A stretch of DNA of 64,000 nucleotides. Source: Paenibacillus sp. BIC5C1. GTDB taxonomy: Bacteria; Bacillota; Bacilli; Paenibacillales; Paenibacillaceae. Position numbers and translations under genes: made by a program. The notes under the pieces are model-generated. The model was not told where the DNA came from. It ran no database searches and was given only the letters and a program-made list of their open reading frames with translations. This document shows positions 16,844 to 26,425 of this stretch, one piece after another (the first letter of the stretch is position 1; every line of letters starts with the position of its first letter). The DNA is taken from positions 3,534,001-3,598,000 of the forward strand of contig NZ_CP135922.1 in the NCBI RefSeq assembly GCF_032399705.1. Reading direction: 5' to 3'.

Positions 16844-17737
16844 ATGAAAAAAGTACTTATACTTGGTGGGACACGGTTCTTCGGCAAACGTCTGGTTGAT
16901 CATTTGCTGTGGGAAGGAAAGTCTCAGATCACCGTCGCAACTCGTGGCAAAACGGATGTAGACTTTGGGCCTGAGGTCAACCGGATTAAAATGGATCGTG
17001 AAGACCCGAAATCTCTAGCCGAGGCTGCGCAGACCGACATGTGGGATATTGTCTATGACAACATCTGTTACTCGCCGGATGCGGCGAAGTCGGCTTGCGA
17101 AGCTTTTGCGGGACGTACCGAAAGGTACATTTTGACATCAACACTTTCTGTATATGGAGATCCCAAACCGGGATTCACCGAAGCCGATTTCGATCCGTAC
17201 ACCTACCCGGTGCAATACGGAAGCCATGAAGATTTCTCCTACGGCGAGGGTAAACGTCTAGCGGAAGCTGTGTTTTTCCAGGAAGCGGATTTCCCGGTGG
17301 CAGCGATGCGCATTCCGATTGTACTCGGAATTGATGATTACACACGAAGACTCCATTTTCATATTGAACATGTGCAAAAAGGAAAACCTATCGGCATGCC
17401 CAATCCGAATGCTGAAATTGGATTTATCAATTCCACCGAAGCCGCGAGATTTCTCGCTTGGCTCGGACATTCATCCATTACAGGACCTGTAAATGCAGCG
17501 TCCAAAGGGACGATAACACTTTCCGCCATGATGCATCTAATCGAAACGGTAACTGGCATGCAATCACAGGTACTGGCCGAAACGATCAAAGAAGACATGT
17601 CACCCTTTGGAATTTCGGAATCCTGGACAATGGATACATCCAAAGCAGAGCAGGCAGGATATACGTTTGAAGCATTAATGGATTGGTTTCCGGGTCTGGT
17701 TCGGGAAGTCGCTTTGGCTCTTCAATCCGAGGGCTAG
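16844..17737 (+). CDS. NAD-dependent epimerase/dehydratase family protein (extended SDR-like)
   Basis: 297 residues. The nucleotide-binding motif is GGTRFFG (residues 8-14, after KKVLIL), the catalytic-type Y-x3-K appears as YGEGK near residue 130, and the C-terminal half matches nucleoside-diphosphate-sugar epimerase-like reductases. The ATG has a good TAGGAGG ribosome site. The substrate is unknown. A bidirectional terminator follows. Confidence 0.8.
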   Translation: MKKVLILGGTRFFGKRLVDHLLWEGKSQITVATRGKTDVDFGPEVNRIKMDREDPKSLAEAAQTDMWDIVYDNICYSPDAAKSACEAFAGRTERYILTSTLSVYGDPKPGFTEADFDPYTYPVQYGSHEDFSYGEGKRLAEAVFFQEADFPVAAMRIPIVLGIDDYTRRLHFHIEHVQKGKPIGMPNPNAEIGFINSTEAARFLAWLGHSSITGPVNAASKGTITLSAMMHLIETVTGMQSQVLAETIKEDMSPFGISESWTMDTSKAEQAGYTFEALMDWFPGLVREVALALQSEG

Positions 17738-17764
17738 ATTCCATATATAAGAGGTACATTTCAT

Positions 17765-17812
17765 AAAAAAGGACGCAATCAGAGAGATATTCTCCGCTGC
17801 GTCCTTTTTGTG
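17765..17812. terminator. Bidirectional terminator
   Basis: AAAAAGGACGCA (17766-17777) pairs with TGCGTCCTTTTT (17798-17809); A-run on the left and T-run on the right allow termination in both directions, between the epimerase-like gene and the converging LacI gene. Confidence 0.85.
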
Positions 17813-17873
17813 TATTTGCTTCAACAAAACAGTTTCTCTCAAGTCAGGGTTGATCTTCGAATGATTTTCCTCT

Positions 17874-18884
17874 TTATTCGCAAGGTACAGAGGCCGAAGC
17901 GCGAATACGCAGCTCAGATGGCATAATGACGGTCTGTGGTTCCTCAGGAGCCTTACCTTCAATTCGGTCAATCAGCATCTGCATGCCGATTGCACCGAAA
18001 TCATAGGCAGGCTGTGCAGCAACCGTGAGAAAGGGATCAAAGGCAGAAGCCAGATCGAGATCATCAAAACAGACGACCGAGATATCTTCAGGCACACGCA
18101 GCCCCCGTTTACGTAAAAGTCGAATGACGCCAATGGCGAGCATGTTGTTTGCTGCAAATATGGCTGTGGGTTTGTGCTCATGTGCAAGCAAACTATCGAT
18201 ACCCACTTCATCGCTGAAATCCCGGTAGCCTGTTCGAAGGATTAAATCTTCATCAAAGGGCAGGTCAGCTTCCCGGATTCCCTCCATGTATCCTTCTTCT
18301 CGCAGCCGCGCTGTCGAAACCTCGGAAGAACCATTAACCAGAGCAATGCAGCGATGTCCCAGATTCCTCAGATATCGAATCAATTGAAGCGCCCCATCTC
18401 GGCTGTCCCCAGCGATAACGTCGGATGTGATTCCCGGGACAGTACGGTCCAAAATAACAAACGGAATGTTACGTTCTTGCAACTGCTTCAAGTGATTCAG
18501 CGAGCGGTCCCCTGCAGGTGCAAACAATACACCATCGACCCGGGTAGACAGAATGGTTTCCACATAATTTTTTTCCTTGTCATAATCCTCGTCGCTATTG
18601 CTGAACAAAAGGCGGTAACCACGCAGATTGGCAGCGTCCTCCGCTCCTCGGGCCAGCGTAGTATAGAAGGGGTTGGTAATATCCGTAATCAACAATGACA
18701 GCATCTGAGTTCGTTGCAGGACAAGACTGCGCGCATTCGAGTTGGGTATGTAACCAAGTTCTTCGATGACCTGTTGTACACGCTCGCGCGTCGCCGGGCT
18801 GATGCGGCCTGTTTGATTAATGACTTTGGAGACAGTCATAGCGGAGACGTTGGCCTTTTTGGCAATATCATAAATGGTAATCAA
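17874..18884 (-). CDS. LacI-family regulator, probable L-fucose operon repressor
   Basis: 336 residues with N-terminal LacI helix-turn-helix (TIYDIAKKANVSAMTVSKVI, residues 3-22), hinge near SNARSLVLQRTQ, and a sugar-binding core. It starts at TTG 18884 (minus strand) after AAAGG. It is transcribed away from fucI, and a 22-bp inverted repeat with a central CG lies between them, so it likely represses the fucose genes and itself. Ligand is inferred from context only. Confidence 0.87.
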   Translation of the reverse strand: MITIYDIAKKANVSAMTVSKVINQTGRISPATRERVQQVIEELGYIPNSNARSLVLQRTQMLSLLITDITNPFYTTLARGAEDAANLRGYRLLFSNSDEDYDKEKNYVETILSTRVDGVLFAPAGDRSLNHLKQLQERNIPFVILDRTVPGITSDVIAGDSRDGALQLIRYLRNLGHRCIALVNGSSEVSTARLREEGYMEGIREADLPFDEDLILRTGYRDFSDEVGIDSLLAHEHKPTAIFAANNMLAIGVIRLLRKRGLRVPEDISVVCFDDLDLASAFDPFLTVAAQPAYDFGAIGMQMLIDRIEGKAPEEPQTVIMPSELRIRASASVPCE

Positions 18885-18964
18885 TAGGATCTAACCTTTC
18901 CGCAACATAGTCTTTCCATTCTATAGGATAATGCCGATTGACAGCAACATAGGCTCATGCTATC

Positions 18965-18986
18965 TTAGGGTTACCGATAACCCTAA
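18965..18986. promoter_or_regulatory. Operator for the divergent LacI-family regulator
   Basis: Arms TTAGGGTTA (18965-18973) and TAACCCTAA (18978-18986) flank CCGA, giving a near-perfect 22-bp palindrome with the central CG typical of LacI/GalR operators, about 80 bp upstream of the regulator's start. Confidence 0.7.
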
Positions 18987-19115
18987 TCACAAAAAAAGTT
19001 GATTTATTTCAGTCTAACCGCTCTTCATTTTTGCTCACATCGCTTCCTTCATACTTCATAACAGGGCAGTAGAACGGAGCCAATAATAATAGAGCGTTTT
19101 TTTTAATTAAATATT

Positions 19116-19129
19116 TGTAAACGCATTCA
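19116..19129 (+). promoter_or_regulatory. cre (CcpA) site upstream of fucI
   Basis: TGTAAACGCATTCA matches the cre consensus at 13 of 14 positions, about 30 bp before a TTGACC -35-like hexamer. It indicates carbon catabolite control of the fucose genes. Confidence 0.6.
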
Positions 19130-19295
19130 TTACAAGAAAAAGAATTGACCATTGGCATGAAATGGTAGTGTGTTACCTCGGGTATCGGTGAACAGAAGGA
19201 ACAGAATCCCTAATCTGCCTTAACAAACTACACAGAGACAAGTCACAAGTAATTCGTACCTATTCTATGAAACCATTGAAGGAGGACGTTTTAGT

Positions 19296-21086
19296 ATGAC
19301 ACATCAGGATTATCGTTATAAACAGGCATTTCCCAAGATTGGTATTCGTCCCACAATTGACGGCAGACGCAAGGGCGTTCGTGAATCATTGGAAGAGCAG
19401 ACGATGCGCATGGCAACTTCCGTTGCTCAGCTGCTCGCAGCAGAACTTCGGTATCCCGATGGTTCGCCGGTAGAATGCGTCGTTGCCGAGTCCTGTATTG
19501 GTGGCGTGAACGAGGCGGCAGCAGCAGCGGAGCTATTCAGTCGCTCCAATGTGGGCGTGACCATTACTGTTACACCTTGCTGGTGTTATGGAACCGAAAC
19601 GATGGATATGTCTCCATCTATTCCAACGGCGATTTGGGGTTTTAACGGAACTGAACGTCCGGGTGCAGTATATCTGGCAGCAGTACTCTCAGCACATGCA
19701 CAGAAGGGGATTCCCGCTTTTGGTATCTATGGCGAGGATGTTCAGGATGGTGGAGATACGACGATTCCTGATGACGTTCGCGAGAAATTGCTGCGCTTCA
19801 GCCGTGCGGGTCTTGCCGCTGCAACCATGAAGGGACGTGCTTATCTGTCCATCGGCTCGGTATCCATGGGTATTGCCGGCTCCATCGTGAACGATTCCTT
19901 TTTCCAGGAGTATCTGGGCATGCGGAACGAATATGTGGATATGAGTGAACTGACTCGTCGTATAGAAGAAGAAATCTATGATCCTGAGGAGTATAAGTTG
20001 GCGCTAGCTTGGGTGAAGGAGAACTGTAGTGAAGGAGCGGACAACAATCCTGCCCATCTGCAGACAGATCGCAAACGTAAAGAGTATGAATGGGAAACGG
20101 TTGTGAAAATGACGCAGATCGTACGTGACCTGATGGCAGGCAATCCGAAGCTGGCGGAGCTGGGATTCACTGAGGAATCCATGGGCCATCACGCGATTGT
20201 CTCCGGGTTTCAGGGACAACGACAGTGGACGGATCATTCACCCAACGGAGATTTTCTGGAATCCATCCTGAATTCTTCCTTTGACTGGAACGGCAAACGC
20301 TCTCCTTATCTGGTGGCAACAGAGAATGACAGTCTGAATGGTGTGTCGATGTTATTCGGTTCCCTACTTACACATACCGCGCAGATCTTCGCAGATGTAC
20401 GCACCTATTGGAGCCCGGATTCAGTAAAACGCGTGACAGGGCACCAGTTGGAAGGAAATGCAAAAGATGGTATTCTGCATTTAATCAACTCCGGTTCAGC
20501 TGCTTTGGATGGTACAGGGCAACAATCAAGAGCAGGTGAGCATGTGCTCAAGCCTTTCTGGGAAATTACAGACGAAGAGGTTCAAGACTGCCTGAAAGCC
20601 ACCTCATGGCGGCCGGCATCCGTAGAATATTTCCGGGGCGGCGGCTATTCCGCTGATTTCCTGACCAAGGGCGGTATGCCTGTTACGATGACACGTCTCA
20701 ATTTGGTCAAAGGACTAGGTCCGGTACTGCAAGTGGCTCAAGGTTACACCGTCGATCTGCCTGAGGATGTGCATGATACGCTGGATCAACGGACAGATCC
20801 GACATGGCCATCCACCTGGTTTGCACCAGTTCTGACGGGATCAGGGGCTTTTACTTCGGTCTATGAAGTGATGAATCAATGGGGCGCGAACCATGGCTCG
20901 ATCTCTTATGGACATATCGGAGCGGATTTGCTGACACTGGCCTCCATGCTTCGTATCCCGGTGAGTATGCATAATGTACCGGAATCCGAGATTTTCCGTC
21001 CACGTGCTTGGGGACTGTTCGGCACAAGTGAACCGGAGAGTGCCGATTACCGCGCATGCAGCGTCTTTGGACCGTTGTATCGTTAA
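19296..21086 (+). CDS. fucI: L-fucose isomerase
   Basis: 596 residues, the family length. Converts L-fucose to L-fuculose (and often D-arabinose to D-ribulose) with Mn in the cytoplasm. By comparison with E. coli FucI the metal ligands are E343 ([10 protein letters not shown]), D367 (FADVR) and a histidine in the NHGSISYGH segment (from about 533). The ATG follows GAAGGAGG. It heads a three-gene operon with a rhamnulokinase-type kinase and a class II aldolase. No fucose transporter or mutarotase is present here, so uptake must be encoded elsewhere. Confidence 0.95.
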   Translation: MTHQDYRYKQAFPKIGIRPTIDGRRKGVRESLEEQTMRMATSVAQLLAAELRYPDGSPVECVVAESCIGGVNEAAAAAELFSRSNVGVTITVTPCWCYGTETMDMSPSIPTAIWGFNGTERPGAVYLAAVLSAHAQKGIPAFGIYGEDVQDGGDTTIPDDVREKLLRFSRAGLAAATMKGRAYLSIGSVSMGIAGSIVNDSFFQEYLGMRNEYVDMSELTRRIEEEIYDPEEYKLALAWVKENCSEGADNNPAHLQTDRKRKEYEWETVVKMTQIVRDLMAGNPKLAELGFTEESMGHHAIVSGFQGQRQWTDHSPNGDFLESILNSSFDWNGKRSPYLVATENDSLNGVSMLFGSLLTHTAQIFADVRTYWSPDSVKRVTGHQLEGNAKDGILHLINSGSAALDGTGQQSRAGEHVLKPFWEITDEEVQDCLKATSWRPASVEYFRGGGYSADFLTKGGMPVTMTRLNLVKGLGPVLQVAQGYTVDLPEDVHDTLDQRTDPTWPSTWFAPVLTGSGAFTSVYEVMNQWGANHGSISYGHIGADLLTLASMLRIPVSMHNVPESEIFRPRAWGLFGTSEPESADYRACSVFGPLYR

Positions 21087-21127
21087 CATCCAAACGGCTT
21101 GTCGCGGAAGCGAAGGAGGCATGAGAG

Positions 21128-22630
21128 ATGGGAACTCAAGCAACACATGTGCTCGCTGCCGATTACGGCGCCGGGAGCGGCCGAGTGGTCCGTGGGACTT
21201 TTGACGGGAGCAAGCTTTCGTTAGAGGAAGTGCATCGATTCAGTAACGATCCTGTACTCCTGGGGGATGGATTATACTGGGATTTCCTGCGACTTTTTCA
21301 CGAACTGAAACAAGGGATTGCAAAGGGCATGCAAGGCATCTCCCAACCAGTCCGTTCCATTGCTGTGGATACGTGGGGAGTCGACTATGGATTAGTGGAC
21401 GGAGAGGGAAGATTATGCTTCAATCCCCGCCATTACCGGGAATCACGTAATGCGAAGTGGATGGAAGAAGCCCTGCGCATGGTAAATGAAGAAGAGCTAT
21501 ATTCCATGTCCGGTGTCTTGCCACAACAAATAAACACCGTATTTCAACTGCTTGGAAGTGTGCGTGAGCACTCGGAAGGTTTGCGGCCAGATGTACGCAT
21601 GTTATTGATGCCAGATTTATTTAACTATTATCTATCTGGTCAGCAGGCCTGCGAGTACACAATTGCCAGTACAAGCGGACTATTGCATGCCGGAGAGGTC
21701 CGTTGGAATGAACAATTGATTGGGCGACTGGGTATTCCGGAGACGTTATTTCCACCTCTCGTACAACCAGGCACGGTGCTGGGGCAGTTAACGGATGACT
21801 TGTGTGCAGAGTTGAAGACTGGACCGATGCAAGTGATATCTGTAGGTTCACATGATACAGCTTCTGCATTAGCAGCCATTCCTGCGACAGATTCGGAATT
21901 TGCCTTTATTAGTTGTGGTACCTGGTCACTCATGGGGGTGGAACGCGAACGTCCTGTATTGGATAATCGTAGCCTTCAACTAGGGTTTACCAATGAGGGC
22001 ACGGTAAATGGCAAAGTGCGAACCTTGAAGAATCGCTCAGGCCTGTGGTTATTGCAGGAGTGCAAACGGCAGTGGGAACGGGAGAATCAACGTTTTACCC
22101 ATGAGGAATTGGTCCAACTCGCTGCTTCGGCAACCGCACATCAATGTTATGTATTGCCCGGTGATGGAGTGTATTTGGCTCCTGGTGACATGCCATTGCG
22201 AATCCGGCAACAGTGCAGTGCCAGCGGGCAAGCAATACCCGAAACGACCGGAGCCATTGTGCGTTGCATTCTCGAAAGTTTGGCACTGGAGTTCAGGCAG
22301 ACTTTAGATGAACTGGAGCTAGTTACAGGCACCCGGCCACGGGTGATTCATATGGTCGGTGGTGGTGTGCATAATCGCTTATTGTGCCAATTTACGGCGA
22401 ATGCAGCAGGGATTCCGGTGATAGCGGGTCCTGCCGAGGCAACTTCAGCCGGAAATTGCATGCTGCAATTCCTGGCACATGGCGAAGTGAGCAGCTTGTC
22501 CGAGGTGCGAGAAGTTATGGCTTCTTCCTTTTCTCCCGAAACCTATGAGCCAGAAGATAGCGCAAAGTGGCAGGAAGCCTACGTAAGATACCAAAACTTG
22601 AATCAAACATTGGCAAGCAAAACCAATTAG
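21128..22630 (+). CDS. FGGY-family L-fuculokinase/rhamnulokinase
   Basis: 500 residues of the FGGY carbohydrate kinase family: N-terminal DYGAGSGRVVRG phosphate loop, VDTWGVDYGLVD around residue 75, and HDTASALAAIP plus SCGTWSLMG in the middle. By sequence it is closer to rhamnulokinase (RhaB) than to E. coli FucK, as is usual for Firmicutes fucose operons. Placed between fucI and an aldolase gene it should phosphorylate L-fuculose at O-1. ATG 21128 lies 8 nt after GAAGGAGG. Confidence 0.88.
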   Translation: MGTQATHVLAADYGAGSGRVVRGTFDGSKLSLEEVHRFSNDPVLLGDGLYWDFLRLFHELKQGIAKGMQGISQPVRSIAVDTWGVDYGLVDGEGRLCFNPRHYRESRNAKWMEEALRMVNEEELYSMSGVLPQQINTVFQLLGSVREHSEGLRPDVRMLLMPDLFNYYLSGQQACEYTIASTSGLLHAGEVRWNEQLIGRLGIPETLFPPLVQPGTVLGQLTDDLCAELKTGPMQVISVGSHDTASALAAIPATDSEFAFISCGTWSLMGVERERPVLDNRSLQLGFTNEGTVNGKVRTLKNRSGLWLLQECKRQWERENQRFTHEELVQLAASATAHQCYVLPGDGVYLAPGDMPLRIRQQCSASGQAIPETTGAIVRCILESLALEFRQTLDELELVTGTRPRVIHMVGGGVHNRLLCQFTANAAGIPVIAGPAEATSAGNCMLQFLAHGEVSSLSEVREVMASSFSPETYEPEDSAKWQEAYVRYQNLNQTLASKTN

Positions 22631-22683
22631 ATAAGCATTTTGTAAAATGCTTAAAAAGAAAAATCAAAGGAGTGGAGCAGAAC

Positions 22684-23346
22684 ATGTCTGAACAACAGGT
22701 AAGGGAAGAGTTGACCAAATATGCCCGCAGAGCGGTTGCTCAAGGACTAGTGGTTGGACCTGGGGGAAATCTGAGCGCACGTTTTGAAGGAACGATGCTT
22801 CTTTCGCCGAGTGGTTACGCACTAGAGGATCTGGAGCCTGACGAATGGATCGCGATTGATATTGCGACAGGAGATACACGTGCCGGATCGACACGCCCTT
22901 CCTCCGAGGTGTTGATGCATCTGTATAGCTATCGGGTCAATCCTGACATTCAAGCCATTGTGCATACACATCCGGCATACACCATTGCCCTGAGTCTTGT
23001 TTTCGATGAATTGCCTCATTTGTTCCCTGATCAGTCGGCACTGGTGGGAGATATTGGCTTTGTCCCTTATGTTCTGCCCACAACCAAACTTCTTGCTGAT
23101 GCGGTGGCTGCCAAGGTTGAAGAACACACAGCGCTTATTCTGGTTAACCACGGATTGGTTACGACAGGTAAAAACCTGCGCGAAGCCTACTACCGCACTC
23201 AAGTGGTTGAGGAAAGCGCCAAGGTGTACATGATCGCCAAGGCTGCAGGGGAGCCTAAAGTACTTACCGCGGAAGAATACAAGGAGATCCAATCTCTTGA
23301 AAGTGAAGCCTACCGTGTACAACTACTGCAACAACTCAAGTCGTAA
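22684..23346 (+). CDS. fucA: L-fuculose-1-phosphate aldolase (class II aldolase/adducin family)
   Basis: 220 residues. Splits L-fuculose-1-phosphate into dihydroxyacetone phosphate and L-lactaldehyde using zinc. Zinc ligands H94 and H96 are seen in VHTHPAY and H156 in NHGLVTTG; PGGNLSAR near residue 27 and PSSEVLMH near 75 are the phosphate- and catalytic-site regions. The start ATG 22684 is preceded by AAAGGAG; upstream codons overlapping the kinase end are not needed. Rhamnulose- or ribulose-phosphate specificity cannot be excluded, but fucI context favours fuculose. Confidence 0.88.
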   Translation: MSEQQVREELTKYARRAVAQGLVVGPGGNLSARFEGTMLLSPSGYALEDLEPDEWIAIDIATGDTRAGSTRPSSEVLMHLYSYRVNPDIQAIVHTHPAYTIALSLVFDELPHLFPDQSALVGDIGFVPYVLPTTKLLADAVAAKVEEHTALILVNHGLVTTGKNLREAYYRTQVVEESAKVYMIAKAAGEPKVLTAEEYKEIQSLESEAYRVQLLQQLKS

Positions 23347-23387
23347 ATGAATATTTATAATTAAACGAAGTTTAAGGTTATCTCAAC

Positions 23388-23450
23388 AAAGAGCAGATTA
23401 CGTCCTCCAGAAAAAAATCTGGGATACAGGATGTGAATTGCTCTTTTTTT
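23388..23450 (+). terminator. Terminator of the fucose operon
   Basis: A long hairpin: AAGAGCA (outer) pairs with TGCTCTT, with inner ATTACGTCCT/AGGATGTGAAT and CCAGA/TCTGG stems, ending in seven T residues. Confidence 0.8.
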
Positions 23451-23514
23451 ATTTTGGATCAAACGGGGAGTACATGGTCGGAAAAAATAATACATAGTAA
23501 TTAGGTAAGAATTA

Positions 23515-23543
23515 TTGAAATTATTGTCGATTGAAGTTATACT
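23515..23543 (+). promoter_or_regulatory. Promoter of the hydantoinase operon
   Basis: TTGAAA (23515-23520), 17-bp spacer and TATACT (23538-23543): a good sigma-A-type promoter about 65 bp before the first gene of the operon. Confidence 0.6.
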
Positions 23544-23610
23544 TTCGTTAATCATCAGTGAGTAACAACAAAAAAGAAATACAATTATTTATATATGAGG
23601 AGTGAATTTA

Positions 23611-24363
23611 GTGGGTCCTGAGCTAAACGAATTGGAGTTGGAATACGAACTGCTGAAGCAGCTTCGGGACGCGAGCGCTCCCATCGGGGCCAGCACGTTG
23701 GTTCATACCCTGGGCAAAACGTATGGTCTAAGTCAGGCTACAATCGGAAGAAGACTTATGGAGATGGACGTTGAAGGTTTCACGATACTGGAGGGACGGA
23801 AGGGAAGGGTTCTGACCGAACAAGGGCTGGAGCGAATCAAGATTCTGGAGAAGGATTTACAGCAAAAAAGTGTGAATTCCCAGCTCATTCAGATGCTGAA
23901 CCATTCCGGTGAAAAGGCTCTGCTCGATGTCCTTGTAGCCAGAAGGGCTCTGGAACGGGAAATTGCTTCCCTTGCAGCACAACGAGCCTCAAAAGAATAC
24001 ATATTGCTACTGGAAGCCTCTATCGCTACACAGCATCAATTGCTTTCCCAGAATATTATTCCTTACGAGGAGGACCGGGAATTTCACAGGCTGCTGGCTT
24101 ATGCGGCTCAAAACCAGATTCTGCTGCATGCGGTTGAACTGGTCTGGGAGACAAGCCGTGATTTCCTGGAAACAGCCTATATTAGGCAAAGAGTAGGAAG
24201 TGAACTGGTTGTGGACCATCAGCGGATTCTGGAGGCAGTAGCAGCGGGCTCCCCGGAACAGGCTGAAGCGGCAATGGTGAATCATATTAACCAGATGATT
24301 GAGGATGTTAAACGATATTTTGCTATGCAGAACCTTAATATAGCTTCGGATGAGGCCCGGTGA
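23611..24363 (+). CDS. FCD-domain regulator with a non-GntR N-terminal winged helix
   Basis: About 250 residues. The C-terminal 150 residues (ALLDVLVARRALEREIASLA..., EDREFHRLLAYAA, DHQRILEAV, MVNHI) form an FCD ligand-binding domain with the D-x3-H...H...H metal-site pattern of FadR-type regulators. The N-terminal 80 residues do not show the GntR helix-turn-helix; instead LNELELEYELLKQLRDA...STLVHTLGKTYGLSQATIGRRLMEM looks like a different winged helix with a wing GFTILEGRKGRVLT. GTG 23611 lies 8 nt after GAGGAG; the GTG at 23602 is inside the ribosome site. First gene of a nine-gene operon and its probable regulator; the ligand is unknown. Confidence 0.75.
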   Translation: MGPELNELELEYELLKQLRDASAPIGASTLVHTLGKTYGLSQATIGRRLMEMDVEGFTILEGRKGRVLTEQGLERIKILEKDLQQKSVNSQLIQMLNHSGEKALLDVLVARRALEREIASLAAQRASKEYILLLEASIATQHQLLSQNIIPYEEDREFHRLLAYAAQNQILLHAVELVWETSRDFLETAYIRQRVGSELVVDHQRILEAVAAGSPEQAEAAMVNHINQMIEDVKRYFAMQNLNIASDEAR

Positions 24364-24379
24364 TAAAGGAGTTGAGCTT

Positions 24380-26425
24380 GTGAAAACAATTTATCGATTA
24401 GGTATAGATATCGGAGGCACATTCACGGATGCCCTCGTTATGGACAATCATGGCAGGGTGATTGCGGCACTGAAGACGCCATCGATTGCAGTAGCTCCGG
24501 AACAGGCGATTTTTAATGCACTTGATCAGCTCAAGGCGGGTGGAGTGGATCTTCAGGAGATCGATCTGTTTGTACACGGAACAACGCTTGGTGTTAACAC
24601 CCTAATTGAGCGTAACGGCGCAGTTACAGGTCTGTTGGTCACCAAAGGGTTCCGAGATATTCTCGAGATTCGGAGGCTACGACTCGAGGATACTACCAAT
24701 CTGTATGGTGACAAGACCGATGCGCTTGTTCCGAGACATCTCGTTAAGGAAGTGGATGAGCGAGCGCTTGCGAGCGGTAGCATACTTCAACCACTGGATC
24801 AGGAACAACTGCTTCAAGCGGTAGACGAGCTGGTGGAAGAGGGGGTTACAGCCTTGGCGATCAGTTTCTTGCACGCTTATGTCAATCCTTCTCATGAACA
24901 GCTCGCGGAAGAGTTAATCAGGGAACGTCATCCGCACCTGTTTCTCTGCAGAAGCAGTGCCATTTGGCCGCAGCAGCGTGAATTCGAACGTACACTCGCG
25001 ACAGCCATGAATGCATATGTTGGGGAACGCATGGGATCATACTTTCTGCGTCTGCAAGAAGGAATTGGCGCTTACGGTTTGAGAGCCAATCTGCTATCCA
25101 CGATGTCCAATGGTGGAATCATGACGGCGGCCAGAGCAGCCAAAGAGCCTGTCCGTACTCTTCTGTCCGGTCCTGCTTCAGGCGTAATCGCTGCAACCCA
25201 TATTGCCGAACAGGCAGGCATTCATCAAGTCATCACGTTCGACATGGGCGGGACAAGCGTTGATGTTGCGCTCATTGATAAAGAGCCTACCTATTCTACC
25301 GAGAATAAGGTTGGGGATTTTCCAGTTATCATTCCCGCTGTGGATGTAACCGCGATTGGAGCGGGTGGGGGCTCGATTGCCTGGCTTGATTCCGTAGGTG
25401 TACTCAAGGTGGGACCACGAAGCGCAGGAGCCAATCCGGGTCCAGCCTCCTATCACCGTGGGGGAGAAGAGCCAACAACCACGGATGCCTATCTGCAACT
25501 GGGCATTTTGCAGGCTGATCGCTTCCTTGGCGGACAGATGCGTCTCTATCCCGAGCTTGCAGAACGTGCTCTAGGCAATCTTGGCGAACGTCTTGGACTA
25601 AGTCCCACGCAAACTGCACAGGCCATTCTTGATGTGGCCACCGCCAATATGTATGCCCAGTTCTCTCCGCTCATGGCACGCAAAGGTGTTGATCCCCGTG
25701 ACTTTACGCTGCTCGCCTATGGTGGAGCTGGGCCGATGCATGCTTTTCTCATGGCGCGTGAAGTAGGCATCCGCCGAGTGCTGATCCCGCCATCTCCAGG
25801 AACACTTTGTGCCATGGGCTGCACCGTTGCCAACCTTCGCAATGACTTCGTTCATACCTTGCACAAAAGCAGTCACACGCTTGAGCCTGGTGAGTTATCG
25901 AATCTATACACCAGATTGGAGGATCAAGGCCATAGTTGGGTTGAGGAGGAAGCTCGCGGCGGAGTGAAACTAGAACACATCTATTGTTTATACAGCGCCG
26001 ACATGCGTTACGAAGGTCAGGCCTTTGATTTGGAGGTTACGCTCACATCCGGAGAAATCGCCGATCCTGAGAAAGCAAGGAACAAATTTCATATGTACTA
26101 CCAAAATGTGTTTGGCATCAGCCAGCCTGAAGCTGATGTGATGTTTGTTAGTCTGAGGGCGACCATTGTTGGCATTCTGCCTACCCAAAGCACGGCTTCT
26201 CCGGCAGAGTTGCCATTCGATGAGAGTGAAGCAGAAGAGCGGATCATTACTTTTGACCACGAACAGCGAACAGCAAAAGTTCTAAAAAGGGGACAGATCC
26301 CACTGGATATGCCCATTCTTGGGCCCATTATTGTGGAAGAATATGATACAACCATTTTCATCCCGCCTGGCTTTACGGTATACCGGGATGGTTACGGAAA
26401 TGTGATTGGGGAGGTGGAGCAATGA
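24380..26425 (+). CDS. Hydantoinase/oxoprolinase subunit A (HyuA-like)
   Basis: About 681 residues. Opens with the actin-like ATP-binding motif RLGIDIGGTFTDALV and carries FVHGTTLGVNTLIER, LLSGPASGVIAA and FDMGGTSVDVALID, all family hallmarks of N-methylhydantoinase/oxoprolinase A. It hydrolyses ATP to activate a cyclic amide (hydantoin, N-methylhydantoin, 5-oxoproline or similar). GTG 24380 is chosen because AAAGGAG is 8 nt upstream; the ATG at 24350 is within the preceding gene. It overlaps subunit B by four bases. Confidence 0.87.
   Translation: MKTIYRLGIDIGGTFTDALVMDNHGRVIAALKTPSIAVAPEQAIFNALDQLKAGGVDLQEIDLFVHGTTLGVNTLIERNGAVTGLLVTKGFRDILEIRRLRLEDTTNLYGDKTDALVPRHLVKEVDERALASGSILQPLDQEQLLQAVDELVEEGVTALAISFLHAYVNPSHEQLAEELIRERHPHLFLCRSSAIWPQQREFERTLATAMNAYVGERMGSYFLRLQEGIGAYGLRANLLSTMSNGGIMTAARAAKEPVRTLLSGPASGVIAATHIAEQAGIHQVITFDMGGTSVDVALIDKEPTYSTENKVGDFPVIIPAVDVTAIGAGGGSIAWLDSVGVLKVGPRSAGANPGPASYHRGGEEPTTTDAYLQLGILQADRFLGGQMRLYPELAERALGNLGERLGLSPTQTAQAILDVATANMYAQFSPLMARKGVDPRDFTLLAYGGAGPMHAFLMAREVGIRRVLIPPSPGTLCAMGCTVANLRNDFVHTLHKSSHTLEPGELSNLYTRLEDQGHSWVEEEARGGVKLEHIYCLYSADMRYEGQAFDLEVTLTSGEIADPEKARNKFHMYYQNVFGISQPEADVMFVSLRATIVGILPTQSTASPAELPFDESEAEERIITFDHEQRTAKVLKRGQIPLDMPILGPIIVEEYDTTIFIPPGFTVYRDGYGNVIGEVEQ

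Larger units (their letters stand above)
18885..19295. other. 411-bp divergent control region of the L-fucose genes
   Basis: Holds the LacI operator (18965-18986) near the regulator gene and a strong cre site (19116-19129) nearer to fucI. TTGACC at 19145 is a possible -35 for fucI, but the -10 is not clear. The stretch 18990-19110 is A/T-rich and shows nothing else that I can name. Confidence 0.55.
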
